From contig CM034401.1 in NCBI GenBank assembly GCA_019925095.2, forward strand, positions 6,607,838 through 6,671,837: DNA of 64,000 bases, read 5' to 3'. The position numbers and the translations under genes were made by a program. The notes beneath the pieces were generated by a model that was given only the letters and a program-made list of their open reading frames with translations, was not told where the DNA came from and ran no database searches. Positions 35,501 to 47,500 of the stretch are shown here, piece after piece; the stretch's first letter is position 1, and each line of letters starts with the position of its first letter. This stretch comes from Dendrolimus kikuchii. Its lineage: Eukaryota; Arthropoda; Insecta; Lepidoptera; Lasiocampidae.

Positions 35501-38500
35501 AGTTGTAATTCTTTTGGCATACAGAAGAGAACAGCCCATTGTTTTTATTGTACTCGTTTATGGCCACTTGCGGCCGAATCATTAGCCAGGTGTTGCGGAT
35601 TACGTCGACTAAGATACGGGCAGATTTGTATTTATGAGGTATAAAACGAAGGCCTGATGGGAGAGGGGGCAGTCGAGCGAGAACCATGATCGATCAAGGC
35701 GAGACATGTGTACATTCGGGAATCTATTAGTGACGGACTCGTAACAATATTATAATAACAAGAGTTTGTAAAACTACTCAATTTTAGAGCGAGAAATAAA
35801 AAGAGATAATTGAGTTTCAGCTTGCTTTACTGGTTAATTCAACCTTGTCGCTCAATACTTTATCGATAATAATACAGGTACATACATCTGGATGAATTAA
35901 TAATTGTAGAAAACTGTACTCTACATTTTTAATTATAGTAGTATAGGTTCGCGTTTGACCATGCTCTCGTCTGATGAGGAGTGAAGATATTTTATGGTCT
36001 AAGGTGCAGCATGCTTACATAGAAGGTACAATCGTGGTATAAAAACGTTCGCCAGTTTTCAAATTGATTCATTTAACGTTCCGCGAGCACATTTTACTTT
36101 TTAAACAAGTCACAGAACAGACTGTTCTACATAAAATAATGTTTAACTGTTTGACAATAAAGTTTAAGATTACTTAGATCCAAGTTGTATGTGTTCTATT
36201 GTAGTGGAAAACTCACAAGCCAATAGATGGCGCTGTGCAATAATTCATGTCACAAACGTTTCCGGAAACATACAAAGAATATATACAAATTTTTAACTAC
36301 AACAATTGGGCCTAGGCCTGCAAAGAACAACATTAATTCCGCTGGAAGATCTTCCTTTAAGACGGAGGAGCATTGATTCCATCCCGGTCCTCCAACCTCA
36401 CCCGGGGCACCCCTACACTAACTTGTCTTAATCTGAGTTTCTGTCATTGTCAAATTGACAATGTCAATGGTGCATTTTTCTTTTTTCACGTTTCTATATT
36501 TTATTAGATGTAAGATTCATTAAAATGTTGATAGTACTGTTTCTTGTACTCGTGCAAGCAAGTCGACTTTAAAGTGACGAACCTTTTCGTACGGCGGCTG
36601 TACCTATTCACACGGGACTTAAAGACACTCCGGTTATGAGTATCGGGGAAGAGAGACTCCGGTAATGAGTTAGTCTCTTACCGGGGAACTCGGCCAACGT
36701 GGTCCAAAGCAGGTCCATGTAGTCCGTGGTCTGCAGCGGGCGGCAGTCGGCGGCGCAGCTCTGCTCGAGTTCGCCGCCCTCGCCCTCGAACAGCTCCGTT
36801 GTCATCAGCACCAGCCCGTAGTAGCAGAACGCGCACGACATCCTAACGACAGGGGATCGACGACGGATACATGATACAATAAGCTCTGATATCTATAGTA
36901 TTATAAAATTCTAAACATGCCGTGTCTGTACACTATTTGTCTCTGTACATTGAAGCCATTTTAAAAAAAGAACTGGAATAGACTATATAAACGACGAAGA
37001 ACACAATGCATTTTTTTTAGCTTTCTTGTCTGTTTGTCGTTTTGTTCGGGATTCACTTAAAAACTACTGGGCCGATTTAGATGGGGTTTTCGCTGATCGA
37101 CAGCTAATTCTTAGATTTAAACTCTGCGTTACTTTTATTTCCGAAATTTCGCGGGAGTTTTTCTGGTAATAATCTAAAAAAAGTTCGAATTCCAATGTGA
37201 GTTTTTTACTGATCGACAGCAAATTTAATGTAATAATATGTGTGATTTTTTATCCCGGGAAACCCACAATTTTTTTCACGGGAGCGATTTGAAGTGGTTT
37301 GGGTGCATAAAAATTAGTTTATTCCGACACAGTTTCCACTAAAACTACAGCTTACATTTTTTTTTACTGCTGCGATAGTTTGTGTCCCGGAAATCCCACG
37401 GGAATTTCAAGTCATGCGTGGACTAAGTCGCGGGCAAATCCTACTTTTTACATATAAAAGAACAGGCGTTAAAATAACATCATCACAATTTTAAAATATA
37501 TGGTAGAAATTAACCAGCAGTGGGCACGCAACTTGACGGCCTCTGTGGTTGAGCGGGCTAAGCCTTTGCCAGCTTACCTCTCTGCAACGCAGAAGCTCCG
37601 GGTTTGATTCCTAGTACGGTAAATTTCGGACACGAATTTTCTCCGTTATTTACTATGGTCTGGGTGACTGGGATCGGCCCCAGAGTGGTCCGTTGTATAT
37701 TACTGATAACATACGCGTCACTTGCTTAATTTGGGGATATACACTGTGTGTGTTTGACTGTCGATTTATTATTATTATGAGGTTAGCTAAAAAATTCACG
37801 AAACGGACGGGTGTATCATCAACATTCCAGGGGCTCAATTCTGCTATTTAGACATCTTGGTGTTGCGAAGATATACAAATAATCTAATATGAATGAATTG
37901 TAGAAAACAGCATATTGAAAAGCTACCAAAATTTTTAAAAATAATTTCGCGAGTTTTCGCTTATAAATACTTATAATACTTAACACCTTTTAAACCATGT
38001 TTTATGCAAATAAATTTAAATTTGAAATTGTTACTTGCATAAGTAAGAGTATATATAACTGTTAGTTTAAAATTTGACTACATACCAAATAAACCATAGG
38101 AGCAGACTCGTGTTCCTCAGGTGCGGCATAAGCAAATGTTTCAACCGTCCTCGTTGGCCGATTCCCACAGAATCATCACAGACCAGCCTCCCCAGTAACA
38201 TCGGACGACCATTGTCGTGAGCTATCTAGGAAATATTACAAACCTTTACATTATAACGGGATTTTCTTAAGGAGCTACTTATAACTGTGGTTGAGCGAGC
38301 TAAGCCTTTGGCGACGTACCGACTTCAACACAGAGGCTCCGGGTTCAATTCGTGGCATGGTAAATTTCGGAAAAAGAGATTTCATGATTTTTTGACCCCT
38401 CCCCCCGTCCTTGTCACAGCTGGTTACATGTGTGACTCTCCTCCCTCCCTAGTGTGACATCACATATTTTACAATTTTATATCTAGAAATTATTAATTTA

Positions 38501-41500
38501 AAACAGCAGTTCCGTAATTAGTTTCATTTCAATTTATTTTTTTACTACAGGCATACAGATAGGAGTTGGACATATTTTGAAGTTTTTCGTTCAAGTTCAA
38601 ATTTCGTGTTTTAAAGCTTAGATTTTAAAATGTGACGTCACGAAATTTAAGACCACTGCCACCCCTAGTTACACAATGTCACACTTTACCGGACCCCCCC
38701 CCCCCCTTAACGCGTGGCGTAATTTATGAATGGCCCCTTATTTACTGTGGTCTGGGTGCCTGGGATCGGCCCTAGAGTAGTCCGTTGTATATCTATCCCT
38801 GTTAATATTATAAATGCGAAAGTAACTCTGTCTGTTCCATTTTCACGTAAAAACTACTGGACCGATTTGGCTGAAACTCAGTATATATATACATATATTT
38901 TCGATGCCGAGAATGAACATAGGATACTTTTTATCCCGAAAAATGGGATAGTTTCCGGGATAAAAATATATTTGTCTTTCTGTTTGTTATGCTTTTACGG
39001 AAAAACTACTAAACTGATTTAGTTGAAATTCGCTATAGATGTAATTTTAATACCGAGGGTGGATAAGGGATACCTTTCATCTCGGATAATGGGATAGATT
39101 TATGTAAAGGTTATCCCAAAAAGTGGGATAGGGTTTTTTGTGATTTTCCATTTTCGTCATTTTGCTCATCTTTGTCCAATTTGTCCTTTTTGTCCGATTT
39201 GTCCGACTTGTCCTTTGTCCGATTTATCCCAGTTGTCCGATTTGCCCTTTTTGTACGATTTGTCTGATTTGTTCGATTTGTCCGTTTTGTCCGAGTTGTC
39301 CGATTTGTTCGATTTGTCCGATTTATCCGATTTGTCCTTTTTGTCCAATTTGTCCGATTTGTCCGTTTTGCCCGATTTGTCTGATTTGTCCGATTTGTCC
39401 ATTTTGTCCAATTTGTTCTTTTTGTACTTTTTGTCATTTATGTAGTTGTCATAGACGGGGGATAGATAAATATAGCTAGGACGGTTTGAAATAAACCAAT
39501 CATTTCTCAAGTTTAGATATAAACATTCATCATCTATAAAAAATGCGATATTAACTCGATATGTCTTTCCGTTAAGTTTCACGGAAAACTACTAGGAATA
39601 CTGGATCGGTTTTGCTGTAATTTTGTTTAAATGTAGTTTTAATACCGAAAATGGACATAAATACTTTTAATGTCCGGAGATGGGATAGTTTGCGTTATAA
39701 AATGAAATTAAACTTCCGAGTGCAAATAGCACTAACATAAAAATAAGTACAATGTAACCTATATTAACAACTCCTGCTCTTTCTACAAGAAGCATGCACT
39801 AGAGGTTGACCCGCGGCGTAAACTCTAGTAATATTATAAAATTCTAAACATGCCGTGTCTTGCCGTGCCGTAAATTGAAGCTATTTAAAAAAAATGGAAT
39901 AGACTAGATAAGACGAGATAGAAATAGACTAGATAATAAGATATAAACGATAGAGAACACCATGCAATTTTTTTTCAATTCTTGTCTGTTAGTTCGGGAT
40001 TCACGTAGAAACTGCTGGGCAAATTTCGATACGGTTTTCGCTGATCGACAACAAATCCTTAAGACTTAAAATGCGCTATTTTTTTACGCCGAAAATCCCG
40101 CGCGAGTTTTCCCGCGAGCGGTTTGTAGTTGTTTGGGTGTATAGTTTTCATTAAACGATAGCTAAAATTCTTTTTTAAATGCTGTGGTGGTACTTTGTGT
40201 CCCAGGAATCCCGCGGGAATTTCAAGTTAAGAGTGAACGAAGTCGTTGGCATATCTTAGTTACTTATAACACATAACTTTATGCGGGTATATATAATGTG
40301 TGTGTTTGTCTGCCAATTATTAAGTCAATATTTTTTTTATCCTTTTTTTATTGCATGCGTTCAACAGACTGGCAGTCGGCCGACCTGATGGAAAGCGGTT
40401 ACCATCGCCTATGGACATTTGCAACACCAAAGGTGCTACAGATGCGTTGCTGCTCTCTTAAGGGACGACAAATCTATGTCACACAAATGTCAACAATGAA
40501 ATCACGTAAGTTTAAGTTACGAATGATAAGAGAAATTAATTGCTGTTTAAACAACAATAATGTATTCGCAATTCGACTCCTTTTACTTGTACATAGGTTA
40601 TTATGACAATAATGTCATAATAACCTATAAAGGTCTGTACACTCGTACAAATTCTATACGGCTGCAACGTTTTGTAAGATGATAAAAAGTATCTCAGTTG
40701 ATTTGTCTGCCTACCTACTTATTATACATTTTTAATAAAATTATTCAACTTTTTTGTAAAACTAGCTTACATGGACTGACATTAAAGTAATAATATACAA
40801 ATTACCTGTTCCAAAGTGGCTAATGCTTTATCGGGTTCCCCACTAGCTACATGAAACCTCGCAGACTCAGGTAACCACTGAAAATTTAATTATATAGTAG
40901 TGGAACACTTACATGCCAATAGATGGCACTGTACAATAATTGAGGTCGCAAACGATTCCCGAAACGTACAAAGAATATATACAAAGGGGAAAGCCCATAC
41001 TCCATAGTGTTTTAAGCCCCAGATGGACATAAAAAATTACAACAAAAATTGAGTTTTTTTAAATCTTAATGGTATTAGATATCTAAAAATTATGTTCATA
41101 TTGACGCCACTATTGTAGATATATTTAAAATGACTATGAATCTCGCTCAGGTTAAAACCACAATTCACACAATGTTCTTCAGTCATTGTTTAATCCGTTA
41201 CTGATCGGTATCCAAGATCGAAAGCAGCCGTTATCCTTGATTCCAGAGCGAAGTTGTCGTTGAAGGATAACAAAGCCAGGTTGCAGTAGAAGAAGTCGAA
41301 GAAAGATCAATACACATTCAAATCGCGCGTAAGCAACAAGCGAATTGTCAGTTAGCCTCTCAGGATGACAGAATGACATGTCAGATTCAATTCAGTGTTG
41401 CCACTATCAAGGAAGAATAAAAGTCGATTATTCTTTTACCTAATTAAAATATTATTATTATATTCCTTTTTTTAACAGTACACGTTAGTTTTATGTTTCG

Positions 41501-44500
41501 TTTTAGTTGTTTTGTAATAAAAACCACATAAAAGTCCCGTAAGTATGCCGCTGATGTTAATGCATATTTTGTGTATACATCGATTTCGGTCGATCGATTA
41601 ATCATAATACCAATATGAGTTTGATACTGGCAATTTTTTGCCACAACATCCTGGTTTTTTATTAAACTTACTTTTTTTTATCGAATTGTGATTTATTGTA
41701 GTAGCGCCGATTTTAATGTAGGTAAATACATATTTTTTAATAACAAAAATTATGTATATAGTATTTTTTTCTCTAGTCAATTGTTCATTGAGAGCCTCAT
41801 ATGGGCTTTCCCCTTTTCAACAATAGTAGATGGACATAAGGCTTGCTTGGAACTATAATAGTCTCGCTGCAAGATCTTCGTTTGAGAGAGAGGAGCATTC
41901 CATCTTGCTCCTCCACCTAGTCGGGACATCCCTAAAATATAACCCTTCAAAAATAACAACCTCATTATTCTGTTAAACTATTGTATGAGTCACTTAGAAG
42001 TCAATGCAATTAAGTTCAAGCGATATAAGAGAGGTTTTAATGTATTTTCAATATTGTTGTTTTATATACCCGATATTTACTATACAGAAGGTACTTAAAA
42101 GCTCTCACTCACTTCACTATAGAACACTTTCCTATATTTATAAATCAAAACGAACTTGACTGTTATCTTTATTTTCAAGTATATTTTTAACATGAAAACA
42201 CAAGTTCACTTTAATTCTATTCTGAACTTATTTGTAAACACTTACCGGACTAATTATAGCAAATATTAATAACGGTATTGTTGACAGCGCCAAAAGCCAA
42301 TGTACACCCAAAATGGGCATTACCACTAGCGCCAACGCAACTTCCAAGCATGCTCCCAATGCCCAGAAACACTATAAAAGAAAAACATAATAATTATATA
42401 ATGTTATGTATGTGTTCAATTATATATCAATTGAATGATCACAAACTTTAATCACAGTAAAAAAAAATAGCCAGTGATATAACAAGTTCAATCTTATTAC
42501 GAGTATTCATTCATTTGCCTTAACATCGACTGAATTTTGACAATACTTGTGTGGAGCTTATGCCAAATTTTAATCAATAGTAAGATGAATAAAATGAATG
42601 GTCAGTAAAATACAGGAACGGGCCATAAGGGCTACTTAAATGAAGTTAGCTACCATGCTCGCGCTTTACCACATTACAGAACTAACATAGATAAATCTGT
42701 ATTCTATAAACCTAACAATAAAATGACAATAATTGCCTTTAAGATAGAGGGGGCTCAGACAGGAGGAACGGGGTAGGGCAGTGGTCGGCAAACTGCGGCT
42801 CGCCAACTAAATGCGGCTCTACGACTCCTTGGCTGCAGCTCTTTCAAGAAGTGGTCAATGCAGACATGGAATATTATTTATTATTTGTTTATTTATTAAC
42901 TTGTGTAATACTTGCAACACCTCAGGGGTTTATGATAATAAAATAACAGCCACTGGTCACTATTCTTATAAACAGTGAACCTTATGGCTTAAATACATTT
43001 CATACACTGCACCATTACATTGAACAAATATTTTTAGAACACCTCGCCATGCTTCCAACAATATTACAGTATAAGGAACATAAGCAAATTGGCACAACCA
43101 ATAGCAGATTGAAGTCATTGATAAACTATTTTAATTAAAAAGGTTATGAATGACAAGAATTTATTACATTATTGTTTGCAAATATTAGATAATACTTTAT
43201 ATAAGATATTATATAAAATATGGCATTTAAAGTTTTACATGTAATAAAATAAATCGAACAAAGTAAAAATAAGGCTTCTGCCAATATGAAAATAAAATGT
43301 AGTGAATGCCGCCTATATACAGTTGCGAGATTTTAATTTATAATCTACACAATTACCACATCATATTAGAGATGAAAATTGTTACATATAACTATGGTAA
43401 ATGATAGAAAAGTACTCTATACAAAAAAGGCGCTAATCACAGAGTAAACAAAAATATAACAAAATTATTATTCAATTAAGGACATTTCGATTGTATCCTT
43501 TAGAAATAAGAGGGTACATAACAAGATTAATTATTAACCTTAAAAAGAAGCATTACTATGCAAGTAGGTAACTAAATGTAACATTTGCCTTGTAAGGCAA
43601 GAGGCACAATTTTAGAAAGCAACAATAGTATGGACAGTCACACAAATATGTGTCATTATCTCTGTCGAATTGCTGCCCGTCGAAATGTATTTAAAGCAAA
43701 GCTTAGGTAAGTTAAAAAAGTAGCTGTTTGAATAAACTTCAATTTTGTGTTGTTTATACTTGGCTCTTTTGGATGATGAGTGTGCCGACCACTGGGATAG
43801 TGTGATGGAAAATACGGAAGATGAGTTAGGGCAAGTAGGGCATCAACCTCTAAAGCTTCAATTTGTTTCAATCCCTATTCATCAGATATTAGAATAGAAT
43901 AATTGGCAAACCAACACACATTGTATATCTCCAAATTAAGCAAGTTATGCTTGTCTTTGTATTCTTCTGGGGCTGATCCCAGACACCCAGACTATGTAAA
44001 TAACAGAGAAAATTCATTTTCACAATTTACCATAAGTACCAGGAATCGAACCCGGAGCTCTCTGCATTGCAATGAGGTAAGCAGGCAAAGGCTTAGCCGG
44101 CTCAAACACTGAAGACGCGAATATGTAAAAGATCAGCTCAAAGTTAAATGTTTCACATTCATATTCTATGAGAATATGTTTTACATGTGTAGCTCTCATG
44201 CCCAGGATTTGAGGGATTTGGTTTTAATAAAACTACGTTTTAACGGTTTTAAGCGCGGTAATTTTATTTGATTTTGGTTTTAAAAACCATTAAACCGTTA
44301 AAACGTAGTTTTATTATGTATACAAGTCGCGAAAACTTAAGAAAGGATTTGGTTTTTATTGTGCAATTATCGATTATAAAGGCTTTGAAAGAATTTTTAT
44401 TTGGTACTTACATCTAAAAGTACAACACATTTTGCTCTTTGTTTTGTGGGTAAAAACTCAGCATACAGTGTAACACTGAAAATAATACAGAGATATTTAT

Positions 44501-47500
44501 ATTAAAAACTAGGCTATGCCCGCGACTTCGTCTACGCTTGACTTGAAATTCCCGTGGGATTCCCGGGATACAAAGCACTGCAGTATTTGAAAAAATAATG
44601 TAAGCTATTGTTTTAGTGAAAACTGTGTTGGAATAAGCTAATTTTTACGCACAACTGCAAACCGCTCTCAACCAAATTTCCGGGATAAAAAGCAGCAAAT
44701 TTTAAGTTTAGGAATTTGCTGTCGATCAGCGAAAATAAATATAAGTTTTAGAATAATCTTCAAGCAAAACCTTAATGGAATTGTATTTTTATCTGACAGA
44801 CACTAAACCAAAATGTTCTCGGGGCAGCTCAAGCTGCTTTTACTCAACAATTTAGATTATCAACACAAGACAATGGATGTTATATCTGCAACATTTAGCC
44901 AAAACGAATTGGCAGGTTTCACACATCGGTTATCTGGATATGCGATTGTCATCACAATTTACACTGTCAGGAGCATAACAATTGTAAGAAAATAAAATTT
45001 CCGCAAAGTATATCTAAATGTGTAAGTATGATATCATATTTATAAGACTGATTGAAGATAGGAAATAGAAGCGTAGGTATTAATCACAACAGTATATTCA
45101 TAATTGAATTATTCTAACTTACGATTGTGGAACACAGCCAATTGCAAATCCCACGAGACCTCTCAGAAACAACAACCAGAGAAAGTTAGGAGCTATTGAA
45201 CTTAACAGACCATAGTAGAACAATAAAACTCCACACATACTGAGTGCCTGGAAACATTTATATTTCATATTAATTTAACAGTCAACTTCTTTATCATATT
45301 TTCTTGCAAATTAATTTTAAATTTCAGAAAGTTAGACACACTAAAAACTTAAGGTAATTTTATTTCACATGTTTAGCAATTTTAATTTTACTACTCACAA
45401 TAAATACATAGATTACTTCAACTTTATTTCAAGTAATAACAAGTTGATCTAAAGTCTAGTGGTGGACCTGTGATTAGTGTTATCCTGCCTAGTTCACTAG
45501 AAAGCAGAGGTCCAGGATATAACTCCTCATAAGGTAAATTTCATACATGAATTTTTAGTTCTTTACTCTGGTGTGAGTGTTTAGGACCTGAGGGGGTTAT
45601 TTTAACCCCCCTAGGTCTATTATGGCTATTTTAGCCATTGGCACAGATTTATATTATAAATATGACAAGCATCAAAATAAAGTGGCACTTTATATTATGA
45701 GTTAAATCTAGCAACATATTAAGACTCCTAACAATTTCACTAAGCAATTCTCCAAAAGTGGCCGCTTTAGGCCCCCAGGTAGTTTCTTTGCCTGCTAATT
45801 TATTTTCATGTAAGATACATTATACTTACAATTTTCCTTCCATATCTATCACTAATGTTCCCCCAAAATGTGGAGCTGAGCATCATACCCATAAAAACCA
45901 CAGTAGTTGTGAGAGCTTGTTGGTATCTGAAATCATCATTAAAATTGACTACCTATATTTGAATAGAAATTAATAAACATGGTGATATATTTCAGTTTAG
46001 GTATCTTCCAGCCTAGCAAGTTTTTGAGAAAAAGCCAGGTTAAAAGAGATGAACACACTGGGATTCTTTTTATTTTGAATAATGAACTAGTGGCTGTTCG
46101 ATAGGGATATAAACTTTAAGCTAGTGAAGTAAATGAACACATAATATAAAAAGCAAGTCTTGTAATTTTATCTTTTTTAATAGCCTGCTTTACCTTTTAA
46201 AAACGATATACTATATATGGATAAAATTAGACATGAATTTATATTGTATGCTGTCTCAAAAAGATGTATTTTCAAAATGTTTTTAGGGTTACCAAAATAT
46301 ATATGACTGTAATTAGTTCATCACCTCTAAAAAACCTTTCAAAGTGCTTGGATTGACACACACTTGTCCAATATTTTCTATCTGCTAAAAGCTATTATTC
46401 AGTTACAGTTTTAGAAGGTCAATATTAAAAAAATGAAACATACTTATTAATGTTCCATTCACAATGGAGAGCAGGTGATAAAATACTCAATATTGTCATC
46501 TCCATGGAGTCTGCCATCCAGCACAATCCAGTGAAAAGGGATAATTTAACTTGAAACCAACCAAACCCCAAAGCATTCACAGCTTGTGTTACTGTGAATG
46601 TGTCTGAAAATAAAAAAATAAACTATAAATACTTCTTCCTGATCATTGATATATTTTTTTTGCATAAAGGCAAATATACTATTTTTTGGCAACAAAACCA
46701 CTTCCCAATAATTGGCTTCCCTATCAAATTTTTTCAAGATATTAAGATATCTTATTATTTTTTATTTTGTAGCTATACAATTATATTATTGGTATCATCA
46801 TATGGCTAAAAAATAAAACATACTGAGATTTTTTTTGTTTGGAATAAATTAATAGAGTACCAATCACTGAATGTGCCAAAAATGGTATAATTTACCTTAC
46901 TATGTATTTTTTTACCAACATTCTTCTATACTATGGTAAAGGATTGTTTAAGGGCATCTAAAATTCCTTTTAGGTTGGCGGTTGGATACACCCATAGTGT
47001 TGCAAACATCTGTAGCCAATGGTAAATATTTTCCATCAGTTGGGCTCTCCCTGTCTCAGGCAATACATTCAATTAACAAAAATGTACTTACAAAAATAAT
47101 ATGGCCTTTATCTGTGTATGTTTATGTATTCAATTGTAACCACAACTTACATACTCAATATTGAACAACTGACAGGTAACACATCATTTTCTTAAAAGAT
47201 AATTATATGGAATTGAATTATTGTGAAGTTTTTTCTTTGTTGTTGTTTCACAACTAGTTCACGTAGTTAAAACTATATTTTAATGGTTTCTAACCACACT
47301 TAAAACAGTTTTAATTATGATTATTTAGTGTTTTTACTCATTCTGTATCAATAATATTCTATAGGCCAATATATATGATTAATACAAACCAAACAGAAAA
47401 TGTTTAGTCAAACTATTTCCAAAGAATTCTTCTACCCAATTTTTGAGCAATTCAATTCACATAAATCAAGTGGTAACACAAGTAAAAAGTAATTTGCATT

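Noticed and set aside
39111..39582. Four overlapping open frames of about 100-138 codons on both strands
   Set aside because: They are produced by the indel-free 9-bp minisatellite and encode only simple repeats.
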